Origin: an uncultured Bacilli bacterium
GTDB taxonomy: Bacteria > Bacillota_I > Bacilli_A > RFN20 > CAG-631
DNA length: 64,000 nt
Direction: 5' to 3'
Assembly (NCBI GenBank): GCA_947627355.1
Contig: CANQVX010000008.1
Coordinates: 1 to 64,000, forward strand
In this document: positions 1 through 9,241 of the stretch, one piece after another
How the letters are laid out: the number at the start of each line of letters is the position of its first letter
Numbering within the stretch: position 1 is the stretch's first letter
The notes under the pieces: generated by a model
What the model was told of the DNA's origin: nothing
Databases searched by the model: none
The model's input: the letters and a program-made list of their open reading frames with translations, nothing else
Translations under genes and position numbers: made by a program

Positions 1-39
1 AGTTAAAAGATTAGCACAATACATAAAGAGGTGACCGTC

Positions 40-258
40 TTGGAAAAAGAAATAATAACACACATCAGAAAAGATAATTTAAATAGGATCATTGAATTTA
101 AAACCAACAAAGGTAACATTTATAATTTTGAAATGGCAAAAGAAGCTATAACGTATGACAAAATTAAAAATGCAAAGATTGTAAAAAAAAGTAATGGTAG
201 AACCTTAATTGAAAACGTAGATTCTTCCCATTCTCTCGACGATTTTCCAGAATTTTAA
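40..258 (+). CDS. Small DUF3892-like protein
   Basis: This is a 72-residue soluble protein. The pattern of an N-terminal I-T-H-I-R-K followed by N-R-I-I, a central K-E-A-I-T-Y segment and a C-terminal S-L-D-D-F-P resembles the DUF3892 family of short proteins of unknown function. I chose the TTG at 40 because a strong Shine–Dalgarno (AAAGAGGTGA, 25-34) sits 5 nt upstream. The alternative GTG at 31 lies inside that Shine–Dalgarno. It converges with the minus-strand gene that ends at 263. The promoter is outside the window. No function is assigned; the family match is from memory of the motif. Confidence 0.75.
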   Translation: MEKEIITHIRKDNLNRIIEFKTNKGNIYNFEMAKEAITYDKIKNAKIVKKSNGRTLIENVDSSHSLDDFPEF

Positions 259-262
259 TGAT

Positions 263-844
263 TTACTCGTTAGCTTTAACAAGATTTTTTACAAGCAAAA
301 TTGCTTTAACAATAAATAGAACTAAAAAGGCAATCAAGATTAAATTAAAAATAATTCCAACATAACCAATGATTGTTAAACCGACACCAATTGATCTCAT
401 TGAACCAGAATAAGCTATACCAAATACAGCAGCACAAGCTAAAAATTTAAGCACATATAATAAACATAAAAATCCTAAAAACCATAAATAGTTTTGGTAT
501 TCTTCATAATGTGTTTTTCTTTCAAAAACAAGTAAAAGTAATAAATTGGCACAAATAAAAAACAAAAAGACTAAACACATTGGATTCATACATCTAAAGA
601 AAGCAATGATTGCTTCTTTTGCAAGAATTATGAAATGATTTGAATCAGTTATTGGCATAGCTAATACCACTTTTCCAACACTAGTTTTATAAAAAAGCGG
701 CTCAACTGTATTCATGCTATGTTTATAACTTGTACACATACTACCAAAATGGATTATATCGACAAATAAAAAGCCAATTGCTATGCATGAACAGATAGCA
801 ACTAAGATAACAAAGGCATAATAAATCCATTTTTCTAGTTTCAT
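263..844 (-). CDS. Four-helix membrane protein of unknown function
   Basis: The 193-residue product is strongly hydrophobic, with about four membrane segments (roughly residues 7-29, 88-106, 118-142 and 152-185) and a Lys-rich C-terminus. I chose the ATG at 844 because AGGAGTGAG lies just upstream; a longer in-frame TTG start at 865 would place that ribosome site inside the gene. I do not recognise the family and see no enzymatic motif. It is transcribed divergently from the thioredoxin-like membrane gene at 1018, so a shared role in the cell envelope is possible but unsupported. Confidence 0.7.
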   Translation of the reverse strand: MKLEKWIYYAFVILVAICSCIAIGFLFVDIIHFGSMCTSYKHSMNTVEPLFYKTSVGKVVLAMPITDSNHFIILAKEAIIAFFRCMNPMCLVFLFFICANLLLLLVFERKTHYEEYQNYLWFLGFLCLLYVLKFLACAAVFGIAYSGSMRSIGVGLTIIGYVGIIFNLILIAFLVLFIVKAILLVKNLVKANE

Positions 845-956
845 AAATGGCTCACTCCTAATCAAAAGTATAGCATAAATTTTAAGATGTTTCCTACTTT
901 TAACTTTTTTTAGTAAAATTTGGATAAATTGTAAACAGATAGTATTAAAAATACTA

Positions 957-985
957 TTGAAAAAAATTTTAATTAGTGGTATATT
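957..985 (+). promoter_or_regulatory. Promoter of the thioredoxin-like gene
   Basis: A -35 box TTGAAA (957-962) is separated by 17 nt from a -10 box TATATT (980-985). A short perfect dyad, AGTATT-AAA-AATACT (941-955), lies directly upstream of the -35 box and may be an operator. The start codon is at 1018 behind TAAGGAGG. Confidence 0.6.
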
Positions 986-1017
986 AAAAAGGCATAAGAC
1001 ATAAGGAGGTTTTTCTT

Positions 1018-1695
1018 ATGAAAAAATTTTTCGGAAAAATTTTTGGTTATATTAAACGTACTGCTTGGATTCAACCTTTATTAATCGTTGTTGTAATATT
1101 TTTAATTTTATTCTTACTACAACCTATCGCAAACGGTATTAGCAGCATAGTATCTTGTATTGGTGATACTAATAACATGGAAGAAATTTCATTTAAAGAA
1201 TATACAAACAAAGTTGAAAAAGCTAAAGCTGGAACAGACGCTGATCCAATCGAATTTGTTGTTGTATTTACTGCAGATGATTGTTCACATTGTAAAGCAA
1301 TGAAACCATACATTAATTCCTATGTTAAATCAAAAGGTTCAAAAGTTAAAATTTACAACGTAGATGTTACATTCAATTCTAAAAAAGATCGTTACAACGA
1401 TAAAACAGTTACTGAAGAAAGACTTCAAAACTTAGATGAAAGAATTAACCAATATTATGAAAATGATACTTCTAAAAACAATGTAGGTGCTGAACCTGCA
1501 GGTGCTGATGAACAATTCCAATTAATCGGTACCCCAATGTTTATTTGGTATTACAATGGTTTAGAAGTTAAGATTAATGTTAATCCAGATAGTATTTCAA
1601 ATAACACTGCATTTAGAGAATTCATTTCTTTCCCAGAACCTGATGATTTTGCTAACTGGGATGAAGAATTCGTTGCTTCTAAGATTTTAGGTTAA
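1018..1695 (+). CDS. Membrane-anchored thioredoxin-like protein
   Basis: The 225-residue protein has a cytoplasmic basic N-terminus, one membrane segment (about 18-40) and an extracytoplasmic thioredoxin-like domain. The redox motif is C-S-H-C (C89, C92), preceded by F-T-A-D-D. A G-T-P-M-F-I segment near residue 170 supplies the cis-proline expected in the fold. An Asn/Asp-rich insertion separates the two halves. By analogy with other anchored thioredoxins it could reduce or exchange disulfides of surface proteins, or act in spore or cytochrome maturation; substrate is unknown. It is monocistronic, with its own promoter and a terminator 19 nt after the stop. Confidence 0.8.
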   Translation: MKKFFGKIFGYIKRTAWIQPLLIVVVIFLILFLLQPIANGISSIVSCIGDTNNMEEISFKEYTNKVEKAKAGTDADPIEFVVVFTADDCSHCKAMKPYINSYVKSKGSKVKIYNVDVTFNSKKDRYNDKTVTEERLQNLDERINQYYENDTSKNNVGAEPAGADEQFQLIGTPMFIWYYNGLEVKINVNPDSISNNTAFREFISFPEPDDFANWDEEFVASKILG

Positions 1696-1713
1696 TTATT
1701 TAAATTAGATATT

Positions 1714-1742
1714 AAGCACTAGTAAATCTAGTGCTTTTTTCG
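1714..1742 (+). terminator. Rho-independent terminator
   Basis: A 9-bp stem, AAGCACTAG / CTAGTGCTT with a 5-nt loop, is followed directly by a T-run. It ends transcription of the thioredoxin-like gene. Confidence 0.85.
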
Positions 1743-1752
1743 TTTCTATCGA

Positions 1753-1782
1753 CAAAAAAACTGAGTTGTTACACTCAGTTTA
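1753..1782 (-). terminator. Terminator overlapping the trmL stop codon
   Basis: Read on the minus strand, an 8-bp stem AACTGAGT / ACTCAGTT with a 6-nt loop is followed by seven U. The stem begins at the last base of the trmL stop codon, so the terminator serves the yebC–trmL unit. Confidence 0.8.
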
Positions 1783-2271
1783 ACCTTCTAAAACATTTAC
1801 TAATGATAGATTAGGATAGTTTTGTTTCCTTAATGCTTCATAAATAACAATTGCTACAGCATTTGATAAATTTAGACTTCTTGCATCTTTATGCATCGGA
1901 ATTCTAAATGCTGTTTCTTTGTATTTTTCTTTAATAGCATCAGGAAGTCCTTTGCTTTCTCCACCAAACATAAAATAATAATCTTTATTAGGATCACTAC
2001 AATCAATTTCACTATGAGGTGTTGTTGCAAATCTAGTTAAAATATAAACTTTTTCTGGCTTATTTTTAGCTAGGAATTCATCAAAGTTTTCATATATTTC
2101 ATAATGGAAATCTTTTAAATAATCCATGCCAGCTCTTAAAAAAGATTTATCATCTAATTTAAAACTTAATGGCTTGATTAGATGTAATTTTGCATCAGCA
2201 GCCATGCAAGTACGCATAATGTTTCCAGTGTTAGGTGGAATTTCAGGTTGATATAAAATAATATGATTCAT
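1780..2271 (-). CDS. trmL: tRNA (cytidine/uridine-34-2'-O)-methyltransferase TrmL
   Basis: This 163-residue SPOUT (SpoU) family enzyme would 2'-O-methylate the wobble base of tRNA-Leu isoacceptors with S-adenosylmethionine. The diagnostic blocks are all present: N-T-G-N-I-M-R-T near the N-terminus, F-G-G-E-S-K-G-L-P near residue 100, and the knot motif R-S-L-N-L-S-N-A-V near residue 133. Length matches the family. The start codon follows the stop of yebC by one base on the minus strand, so the two genes are cotranscribed, with translational coupling likely. A terminator overlaps the stop. Confidence 0.93.
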   Translation of the reverse strand: MNHIILYQPEIPPNTGNIMRTCMAADAKLHLIKPLSFKLDDKSFLRAGMDYLKDFHYEIYENFDEFLAKNKPEKVYILTRFATTPHSEIDCSDPNKDYYFMFGGESKGLPDAIKEKYKETAFRIPMHKDARSLNLSNAVAIVIYEALRKQNYPNLSLVNVLEG

Positions 2272-2272
2272 A

Positions 2273-2986
2273 TTATAATTCTACATTATGATAAACGTTT
2301 TGAACATCTTGTGCTTCATCAAGCATATCAAGCATTCTATTAAATCTTACCATGTGTTCTTCGTCTAATTTAATAGTTTCAAATGGAATGATTGTTGATT
2401 CAGCTGTGATAAATTCATTAATTCCAGCAGCTTCTAAAGCCTCTTTAACTTTGAATAAATCTTTAGGTGCAGCATAAACAACTGTGTTTCCATCTTCTTC
2501 AGTTACATCTGTAATTTCAGCATCTGTTTCTAATAAGATTTCTAAGGTTTCATCGACAGTTTTACCTGTGAATTCAACAATAGCAGTGTGGTTAAATAGA
2601 TGTGATACACAACCAGTTACACCAAGTTTTCCACCGCATTTTGTAAATGCTGAACGAATTTCTGAAACAGCACGATTAACATTATCTGTTAAAGCTTCAA
2701 CAATAATACAACAATTACCAGGGCCATAACCTTCATAACGTGCACTTGTTAATGCTTCTCCAGTACCACCTTTTGCTTTGTTAATCGCATTTTCAATAAC
2801 GTGTGATGGAACTTGGGCTTTTTTTGCTTTTTCTACTGCACTACGTAATGCAGTATTCATAGTTACATCAGGCACACCACTCTTAGCTGCCATATAAACT
2901 TCACGGCTAAGACGATTGTAAAGTGCTGATTTTGCAGCAGCGGTAGCTGCCATAGCTTTTGCTCTTACTTCATGTGCTCTTCCCAT
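2273..2986 (-). CDS. yebC: YebC/TACO1-family translation factor or regulator
   Basis: The 237-residue protein begins M-G-R-A-H-E-V-R, typical of the YeeN/YebC2 branch of the YebC family. It carries the conserved K-A-Q-V-P-S-H-V-I and A-R-Y-E-G-Y-G-P segments. Members were described as transcription regulators (PmpR) and more recently as ribosome-associated factors that help translation through proline stretches; which applies here cannot be read from sequence. A purine-rich AAAGGAG lies about 30 nt upstream of the ATG and a closer site is not obvious. It is cotranscribed with trmL. Confidence 0.9.
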   Translation of the reverse strand: MGRAHEVRAKAMAATAAAKSALYNRLSREVYMAAKSGVPDVTMNTALRSAVEKAKKAQVPSHVIENAINKAKGGTGEALTSARYEGYGPGNCCIIVEALTDNVNRAVSEIRSAFTKCGGKLGVTGCVSHLFNHTAIVEFTGKTVDETLEILLETDAEITDVTEEDGNTVVYAAPKDLFKVKEALEAAGINEFITAESTIIPFETIKLDEEHMVRFNRMLDMLDEAQDVQNVYHNVEL

Positions 2987-3029
2987 AATTTTTATTGTAT
3001 GAAGATTTTACTTCATACCGCTCCTTTCT

Positions 3030-3476
3030 TTAATAATTAACTTCATCGATACCAAGTGATTGATTAACGTATCGAGCAGCCATGTAAACATATTTACTTA
3101 ATATTTCATAATAATCTAAATATGTTTTATCAATTTCTACATTTTTTAATAAGTTTAAAACTTTTAAAATTAAAGGTTGAACTAAAAACAAATCACAAGC
3201 TAAATTATTTCCCATTCTAACGACAGATTTTTGATTATCATAAACTTTATTTTTAAGGTTTTGATAATCATTTTCTAATTCTTTGACATCTCTAATATCA
3301 ATAGATTTATTATTATCTACTAGATTTTGTTTAGTTATATAAATAACTTTTATAATCTTTTTAAAAGGAAATGATAGGTTTAGTGTCGGATATTTATTTA
3401 GCGAGTAAATTAATTTACCAAAGCTAGCTTCTAGTTCTAATAAACTGATTTCTAAATCAAAATTAGTTGTTTCCAT
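3030..3476 (-). CDS. Small helical protein of unknown function
   Basis: The 148-residue protein is predicted to be almost entirely alpha-helical, with long Leu/Ile/Lys heptad-like stretches and no membrane segment or signal peptide. The start ATG has AAAGGGG eight bases upstream. I do not recognise a family and see no catalytic motif. It sits between nifJ and yebC on the same strand, 43 nt before the yebC start and 59 nt after nifJ, and is probably cotranscribed with one or both. Confidence 0.65.
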   Translation of the reverse strand: METTNFDLEISLLELEASFGKLIYSLNKYPTLNLSFPFKKIIKVIYITKQNLVDNNKSIDIRDVKELENDYQNLKNKVYDNQKSVVRMGNNLACDLFLVQPLILKVLNLLKNVEIDKTYLDYYEILSKYVYMAARYVNQSLGIDEVNY

Positions 3477-3535
3477 TTTAATTCCCCTTTAATTTTGAAA
3501 GTCAGAGTTGGCCATAAGACCAACTCTAACTATTT

Positions 3536-6500
3536 TTATTCAGCCATTTTTTTAAGTTTATTCCAACGTCTTACAGAATAAGCTTTATTAGCGTCTAATA
3601 ATGCTTGAGCATTGTCTGGATTAACTTTTGGTAATTGATTGTAACGAGTTTGAGATAAGATGTAATCAAAATACTTATCAAAGTTAGGATCTTTACAATC
3701 TAATTGAAGAGGATTCTTACCAGCTTGTTCTAGACGTGGGTCAAATCTAAAGATTGGCCAATAACCACATTCTGTAGCATCACGTTGAGATTTTTGATGG
3801 TTAACTAGACCACCTTTAATACCATGTTCAATACATGGGGCATAAGCGATAACTAAAGATGGACCATTATAAGATTCAGCTTCTTTTAATGCTTTGATAG
3901 CTTGGTTAATGTTAGCACCCATAGAAATTTGAGCAACATAAACATGACCATAAGCCATAGCAATTGATGCTAAATCTTTCTTAGCTGTCTTTTTACCAGC
4001 AGCTGCAAACTTAGCAATAGCGCCAGTTTGAGTTGATTTAGAAGCTTGACCACCAGTATTTGAATATACTTCAGTATCTAATACTAGAATGTTGATGTTT
4101 TCATTGCAAGCAATGACATGATCAAGTCCTCCATAACCAATATCATATGCCCAACCATCGCCGCCGATTGACCAGATTGATTTATTTACTAAATCACGAC
4201 TATGGTTAAGTAATTCTTTAATACCTTCGTTCTTACTAGCTTTTACTAGACTTAATAATCTATCTTTAAGTCCTCTAGTAAATTCACGATTGCTTTGATT
4301 TTCAAGATATTGATTCAAAACATCTTTTAATTCATCTTCACAACCTTCAAGGTTTGCTAGAATGATTTCTCTAATTTCATTTAATTTCATATCAGTTGCA
4401 ATACGCATACCATATGCATATTCAGCATTATCTTCAAATAATGAGTTAGACCAAGCAGGTCCTTCACCGTTTTCGTCTTTAACAAACGGAGTTGAAGGAA
4501 CTGAACCACAATAAATTGAAGAACAACCAGTAGCGTTTCCAACTAACATATCTTTACCAAATAATTGGCTAATTAAACGATAGTAAGGAGTTTCACCACA
4601 ACCAGCACAAGCACCAGAAATTTCAAAATAAGGTTTCAAGAATGAAGCACCTTTGAAAGTGTTGGTGTTGAAATAATTTGATCTATAAGGAATCTTGTTG
4701 TAGTAGTAATCAGCTTGAGCAGATAGATGTAAATCTTGTTTTACATCAACCATAGTTAAGGCTTTCTTATCAGCGCCTTTTCCAGGACATTCAGCAACAC
4801 ATAGACCACAACCTACACAGTTATCAGGAGATACTTGAATCTTGAATTTTAAGCCAGCCATGTTAGGGCCAAGTGCTGGGATAACGTCATCTCTTCCATC
4901 TAATGGAGCATTGGCAACTTCTTCTTCAGTAGCAAGAAAAGCTCTAATTGTAGCGTGAGGACATACGATTACACAACGTCCACATTGAATACAATTTTCT
5001 TTTTGCCAATGAGGTACTTCAGTTGCAATAGTTCTCTTTTCACGATAAGTGATATTAGGTTGCATACTACCTTTTAATAAATCACCTTTAGTGAAAGCAC
5101 TGACTGGTAAATCATAACCTCTTAAGTGGTTGATTTCTTCTACATATGAATCAAAATATTCATCATCTGATTTACGTTCAACTTTATTAACTTCTAAGTT
5201 AGCCCATTCAGGTTTAACTTTAACACGTTTAACTTTGCCACCTTTATCAATAGCAAGATAGTTTAATTTAACGATTTCTTCACCTTTTTTACCATATGAC
5301 TTTTTAGCAGCAACTTTCATTAATTCAACCGCTTGATCATAAGGCATAATGTTAGCTAATTTAAAGAATGCTGATTGAAGAATAGTGTTAGTTCTTCTAC
5401 CCATGCCAATCTTATGAGCAATATTAGTAGCATCGATAATATAGAATTTAGCTTTCTTTTCAGCTAATTGCTTTTTAAAGCTATTAGGTAAGTAGTTTTC
5501 AAGTTCTTCACTATTAAATGTTGTATTTAATAAGAATGTACCACCTTTTTTAAGACTCTTTAACATATCATATTTGAATACATATGAATCTAATGAACAT
5601 GAAATGAAATCAGCATGTTCAATATAATATGTTGAATGAATTGGAGTTTTTCCAAAACGTAAGTGGGAACGAGTAGCGCCCCCTGCTTTTTTAGAGTCAT
5701 AAGCAAAATATGCTTGAGCATATAAATCAGTGTTATCACCAATAATCTTGATTGAATTCTTATTAGCTGAAACAGTTCCATCTGAACCAAGTCCATAGAA
5801 TAAACAAGATGTATAGTTACTTGCCACATGGAATGTATCATCTACAGGAATTGATTTAAATGTAACATCATCATTAATTCCAACTGTGAAATCAGTGTGA
5901 GCAGCACTTGATTTCATGAAATCATAAACTGATTTAATATGTTTAGGTTGAGTATCTTTGCTAGATAAACCATAACGACCACCGATAACTTTAATGTTAT
6001 TACGATCCATTTGTTTTAAAGCAGCAACAACATCAAGATATAGAGGTTCGCCAGTAGCACCCATTTCTTTAGTTCTATCTAGAACAGCAATTCTTTTAAC
6101 TGTAGCAGGTAAAACTGAAACTAAATGCTTAGCTGAGAATGGTCTATATAGATGAACTTTTACTAAACCAACTTTTTTATTTTTAGCATTTAAGGCATCA
6201 ACAACTTCTTTAGTTGTTTCGGTTACAGAACCCATTGCAATGATAACATCAGTTGCATTTTCAGCACCATAATATGTAAATGGAGCATATTTACGTCCTG
6301 TAAGTTCACTAATTTTAGCCATGTATTTTTCAACTACTTCAATTACATGGTTGTAATGAACGTTTTGAGCTTCTCTACCTTGGAAATAGATATCATCATT
6401 TTCAGCGCCACCACGAGTTAATGGATTGCTGTGTGGATTTAAAGCATTCTTACGGAATTTTTCAACAGCATCCATATCAAGTAAGCTTGCTAATTCTTCA

Positions 6501-7063
6501 TAATCCCAAGTTTCAATTTTTTGAATTTCATGTGATGTTCTAAATCCATCAAAGAAATGAACGAATGGATAAGATGCTTCAATTGCTGCAAGGTGAGCAA
6601 CAGGAGCTAAATCCATAACTTCTTGAACAGAATGAGAACATAACATAGCAACACCAGTTTGTCTAACAGCATAGATATCTTGGTGATCACCAAAAATTGA
6701 AAGTGATCTAGTTGCTAAAGCTCTAGCAGAAACATGAAATACTACTGGAAGTAATTCACCAACACACTTATACATGTTAGGAATCATTAGTAGTAAGCCT
6801 TGTGAAGCTGTGAATGTTGAAGCAAGAGATCCAGCTTGAGCAGCTCCATGAACAGTACCTGCAGCTCCTGCTTCGGATTGCATTTCTACAACTTTTACTT
6901 TTGTGTCAAATACATTTTTACGACCAGCTGCTGACCAAGCGTCAATTAATTCAGCCATCGTAGATGATGGAGTAATAGGGAAGATACCAGCAAATTCAGT
7001 AAACGCATAGGCAACATGCGCAGCAGCGGTATTTCCATCCATCGAAACAAATTTTCTTGCCAT
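3536..7063 (-). CDS. nifJ: Pyruvate:ferredoxin (flavodoxin) oxidoreductase
   Basis: This 1175-residue single-chain enzyme oxidatively decarboxylates pyruvate to acetyl-CoA and CO2, passing electrons to ferredoxin or flavodoxin in the cytoplasm. Domains in order: the pyruvate-binding domain (A-G-I-F-P-I-T-P-S-S), the gamma domain, two [4Fe-4S] ferredoxin motifs (C-I-Q-C-G-R-C near 691 and C-V-G-C-G-L-C near 749), and the TPP domain with G-D-G-W-A-Y-D near 967. Extra cluster cysteines (C-A-G-C-G, G-C-S-S) are present. Start at ATG 7063 is set by GAGGAGG; a longer upstream frame has no ribosome site. It marks strictly anaerobic or fermentative metabolism. Confidence 0.97.
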   Translation of the reverse strand: MARKFVSMDGNTAAAHVAYAFTEFAGIFPITPSSTMAELIDAWSAAGRKNVFDTKVKVVEMQSEAGAAGTVHGAAQAGSLASTFTASQGLLLMIPNMYKCVGELLPVVFHVSARALATRSLSIFGDHQDIYAVRQTGVAMLCSHSVQEVMDLAPVAHLAAIEASYPFVHFFDGFRTSHEIQKIETWDYEELASLLDMDAVEKFRKNALNPHSNPLTRGGAENDDIYFQGREAQNVHYNHVIEVVEKYMAKISELTGRKYAPFTYYGAENATDVIIAMGSVTETTKEVVDALNAKNKKVGLVKVHLYRPFSAKHLVSVLPATVKRIAVLDRTKEMGATGEPLYLDVVAALKQMDRNNIKVIGGRYGLSSKDTQPKHIKSVYDFMKSSAAHTDFTVGINDDVTFKSIPVDDTFHVASNYTSCLFYGLGSDGTVSANKNSIKIIGDNTDLYAQAYFAYDSKKAGGATRSHLRFGKTPIHSTYYIEHADFISCSLDSYVFKYDMLKSLKKGGTFLLNTTFNSEELENYLPNSFKKQLAEKKAKFYIIDATNIAHKIGMGRRTNTILQSAFFKLANIMPYDQAVELMKVAAKKSYGKKGEEIVKLNYLAIDKGGKVKRVKVKPEWANLEVNKVERKSDDEYFDSYVEEINHLRGYDLPVSAFTKGDLLKGSMQPNITYREKRTIATEVPHWQKENCIQCGRCVIVCPHATIRAFLATEEEVANAPLDGRDDVIPALGPNMAGLKFKIQVSPDNCVGCGLCVAECPGKGADKKALTMVDVKQDLHLSAQADYYYNKIPYRSNYFNTNTFKGASFLKPYFEISGACAGCGETPYYRLISQLFGKDMLVGNATGCSSIYCGSVPSTPFVKDENGEGPAWSNSLFEDNAEYAYGMRIATDMKLNEIREIILANLEGCEDELKDVLNQYLENQSNREFTRGLKDRLLSLVKASKNEGIKELLNHSRDLVNKSIWSIGGDGWAYDIGYGGLDHVIACNENINILVLDTEVYSNTGGQASKSTQTGAIAKFAAAGKKTAKKDLASIAMAYGHVYVAQISMGANINQAIKALKEAESYNGPSLVIAYAPCIEHGIKGGLVNHQKSQRDATECGYWPIFRFDPRLEQAGKNPLQLDCKDPNFDKYFDYILSQTRYNQLPKVNPDNAQALLDANKAYSVRRWNKLKKMAE

Positions 7064-7116
7064 ATTTTTCCTCCTCAATACAATATTTTTTATATATATA
7101 AAAAACACCATTAATA

Positions 7117-7145
7117 ATTATACAACTAATTAACGCTGTTTTCAC
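7117..7145 (-). promoter_or_regulatory. nifJ promoter
   Basis: Read on the minus strand, GTGAAA (-35, 7145-7140) and TATAAT (-10, 7122-7117) are 17 nt apart. An AT-only dyad (about 7087-7106) lies in the leader between promoter and start codon. The intergenic region is shared with the divergent alr gene. Confidence 0.6.
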
Positions 7146-7226
7146 TCTTTTTTTAATATTCTATTAAAAAAATTTTTCAAATCATGAAAAAAATTGTTAA
7201 GTCATATAGTTAAAATGGTGATAAAT

Positions 7227-8240
7227 ATGAAAAAAGCATTTGCTACAATTAATTTAGATGCCATCTTATATAATTATCGGCATCTTGTTTGTAAATACCA
7301 TAAAAAAGTAATCGCAGTGATAAAAGATGATGCCTATGGGCTTGGTAAAATTCAAATTGCTAATAAACTTAAAAATGAACCAGATATCATATTTGCTATT
7401 AAAGATATCGATGAAGCAATTGAATTAAGACATGCTAATATAACTAACGATTTATTAGTTCTAGGAATCTTTGAAAAAAGAGATTTAGATTTAGCAATTC
7501 ATTATAAACTAACCTTGATTTGTAATAGTTTAGAACATTTAGAAATGTTAAAAGATACATCTATTCCATTTCATTTAAAAATAAACACAGGTATGAATCG
7601 CTTAGGCCTTTCTATCGACAATTTTAACAAGGCATATGAAATCATATCAAACAATAAAAGCAGTTATAATCTAAGGGGCATTATGACTCATTTCGCTACT
7701 GATGATAGCAATCATAAACAATATAATCTATTTGTTGAAACATTAAAAAATGTCGATAGAAACGGATTAATTATCCATTGTCTTAGTTCTAATTCGTTGT
7801 TTGAAGAAGACTTTACAACCCATCTTAGAGTCGGTATTAAATTATATGGTTTTCTAGAAAGAAGTTCACTATTTAAAAGTTCTCTTGAATTATATTCACC
7901 ATTTATATTTAAAACTGCCGTTAGAAAGGGAGATTTTGTTGGTTATAACTTCAAATTTGAAGTGGAAGAGGATGGCTTTTTATATGTCTTACCTCTTGGT
8001 TATGCTAATGGGTTTGGCAGGTTTGATAAAAGCTATGCTTATTTAAATGATACATATTTAGTTCAAGCTGGAAATATATCAATGGACTATACTGTTTATT
8101 TTTCTAAAGAAGACATAAAAAAAGACACGATTTTAGAATTGATAGGCAGTCATGTTCCATTAGAACATCTTGCTACTTTAAATCGTATCAGTTTATATCA
8201 ATTGTTAGTGAATTTAAAAGTAGATAAATTTTATTTATGA
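7227..8240 (+). CDS. alr: Alanine racemase (divergent)
   Basis: The 337-residue protein would interconvert L- and D-alanine for peptidoglycan. The PLP lysine is K33 in V-I-K-D-D-A-Y-G, and the C-terminal barrel contributes G-Y-A-N-G and S-M-D-Y where typical enzymes read G-Y-A-D-G and S-M-D-Q. The catalytic Tyr of G-Y-A-N-G is kept. It is some 30-40 residues shorter than usual. I chose the ATG at 7227, preceded by GGTGA; a longer frame from 7194 lacks a site. Its last 10 bases overlap the end of the convergent rlmH. Confidence 0.88.
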   Translation: MKKAFATINLDAILYNYRHLVCKYHKKVIAVIKDDAYGLGKIQIANKLKNEPDIIFAIKDIDEAIELRHANITNDLLVLGIFEKRDLDLAIHYKLTLICNSLEHLEMLKDTSIPFHLKINTGMNRLGLSIDNFNKAYEIISNNKSSYNLRGIMTHFATDDSNHKQYNLFVETLKNVDRNGLIIHCLSSNSLFEEDFTTHLRVGIKLYGFLERSSLFKSSLELYSPFIFKTAVRKGDFVGYNFKFEVEEDGFLYVLPLGYANGFGRFDKSYAYLNDTYLVQAGNISMDYTVYFSKEDIKKDTILELIGSHVPLEHLATLNRISLYQLLVNLKVDKFYL

Positions 8241-8677
8241 TACTTAGCATGATTTAAAATGCTATAAGCTCGATAGATTTGTTCAAGTAGGATAACTCTA
8301 CTCATTTGATGTGTAAAAGTCATCTTTGATAAACTAAGTGAATAATCATATGGAATACTACTATCAAGGCCCCATGAACCACCAATAACAAAGGTGATAT
8401 CACTATTATCATATAAATTTATTTCTTCTATTTTTTTAGATAACTCGATGCTATCTAACATCTTGCCATTTATAGCTAAGATGATAACATAACCTTTTAA
8501 ATGTTTCTTTATTTCTTTTGCTTCTTCAAGCATGGCTATGTTTTTGTTTTCTTGAAGTGATTCTTTTAATTCGGTCACTTCAATTTTACAATATTTTACT
8601 ATTCTTTTAAGGTATTCATTGGCTGCATCTTGTAAATATTTTTCTTTTAAATTTCCTATACATACAATATGAATCAT
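8231..8677 (-). CDS. rlmH: 23S rRNA (pseudouridine-1915-N3)-methyltransferase RlmH
   Basis: A 148-residue SPOUT methyltransferase that modifies pseudouridine 1915 in helix 69 of 23S rRNA on assembled ribosomes. The C-terminal knot signature is intact: F-V-I-G-G-S-W-G, S-L-S-K-M-T-F-T-H-Q-M and L-L-E-Q-I-Y-R-A-Y, ending in Y-H-K. The length is close to the usual size. Its ATG overlaps the stop of the upstream exonuclease gene by four bases, so translation is coupled. Confidence 0.95.
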   Translation of the reverse strand: MIHIVCIGNLKEKYLQDAANEYLKRIVKYCKIEVTELKESLQENKNIAMLEEAKEIKKHLKGYVIILAINGKMLDSIELSKKIEEINLYDNSDITFVIGGSWGLDSSIPYDYSLSLSKMTFTHQMSRVILLEQIYRAYSILNHAKYHK

Positions 8678-9216
8678 TTATTTAATACCTCATTACTATT
8701 CATAGGGTTTGTTGCATCTAAATATTCAAGAATATATAGAATTGCATGACAATCAATAAGTGAATCATGGAAATGAGTTTCTTCAAATCCTAGATAATCC
8801 GCTACCCTAGATAATTTTAAAAAATTAAGTTTTAATCTTTCTTTTACTAAGCCCTGGACATCAACCCAAGTAAGTTTAGACTGATAACCATATTTGTCAA
8901 ACATTAGCCGAATGATTTTTTTATCAAATTGATAACCATAAGCATAAATGATATCTGCATCATGAATATCTTCATAGATTTTATCAATCATTCTTCGTTG
9001 AGTCATTCCTTCTTTTTTTAATTTAGAAATGGATAAATGGGTTATTTTTTGAACTACTGGGGGAATTAAGTTAACATTTCGATTGAAATAATTTACTTCT
9101 CTTTGTTTGCCATTTTCGATAATTATTGCCGAAAATTGAGTTATTTTTAATTCGTTTGTTGCTTTTACTGAATTACCTTCAATATCTAAAATTACGATTT
9201 TGTTATAATTAAACAT
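8674..9216 (-). CDS. DEDDh-type 3'-5' exonuclease
   Basis: The 180-residue protein is a single exonuclease domain of the RNase T / DNA polymerase III epsilon superfamily. The Exo I motif is L-D-I-E-G (Asp and Glu ligands), Exo II is in Y-A-Y-G-Y-Q-F-D, and Exo III is H-D-S-L-I-D with the general-base His of the DEDDh subgroup. No polymerase or helicase part is attached. It may trim RNA or single-stranded DNA; the substrate cannot be read from sequence. It overlaps rlmH and follows nagA by 25 nt on the same strand. Confidence 0.85.
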   Translation of the reverse strand: MFNYNKIVILDIEGNSVKATNELKITQFSAIIIENGKQREVNYFNRNVNLIPPVVQKITHLSISKLKKEGMTQRRMIDKIYEDIHDADIIYAYGYQFDKKIIRLMFDKYGYQSKLTWVDVQGLVKERLKLNFLKLSRVADYLGFEETHFHDSLIDCHAILYILEYLDATNPMNSNEVLNK

Positions 9217-9241
9217 GTACTACTACTACTTTCATTTTTAA

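Noticed and set aside
1071..1313. Minus-strand open frame of 80 codons
   Set aside because: It is the shadow of the thioredoxin-like gene, without ribosome site or family match; the same holds for other antisense frames inside nifJ, ponA, gyrA, serS and the binding proteins.
7087..7107. AT dyad upstream of nifJ as an operator
   Set aside because: Simple alternating AT sequence is expected by chance in this composition.
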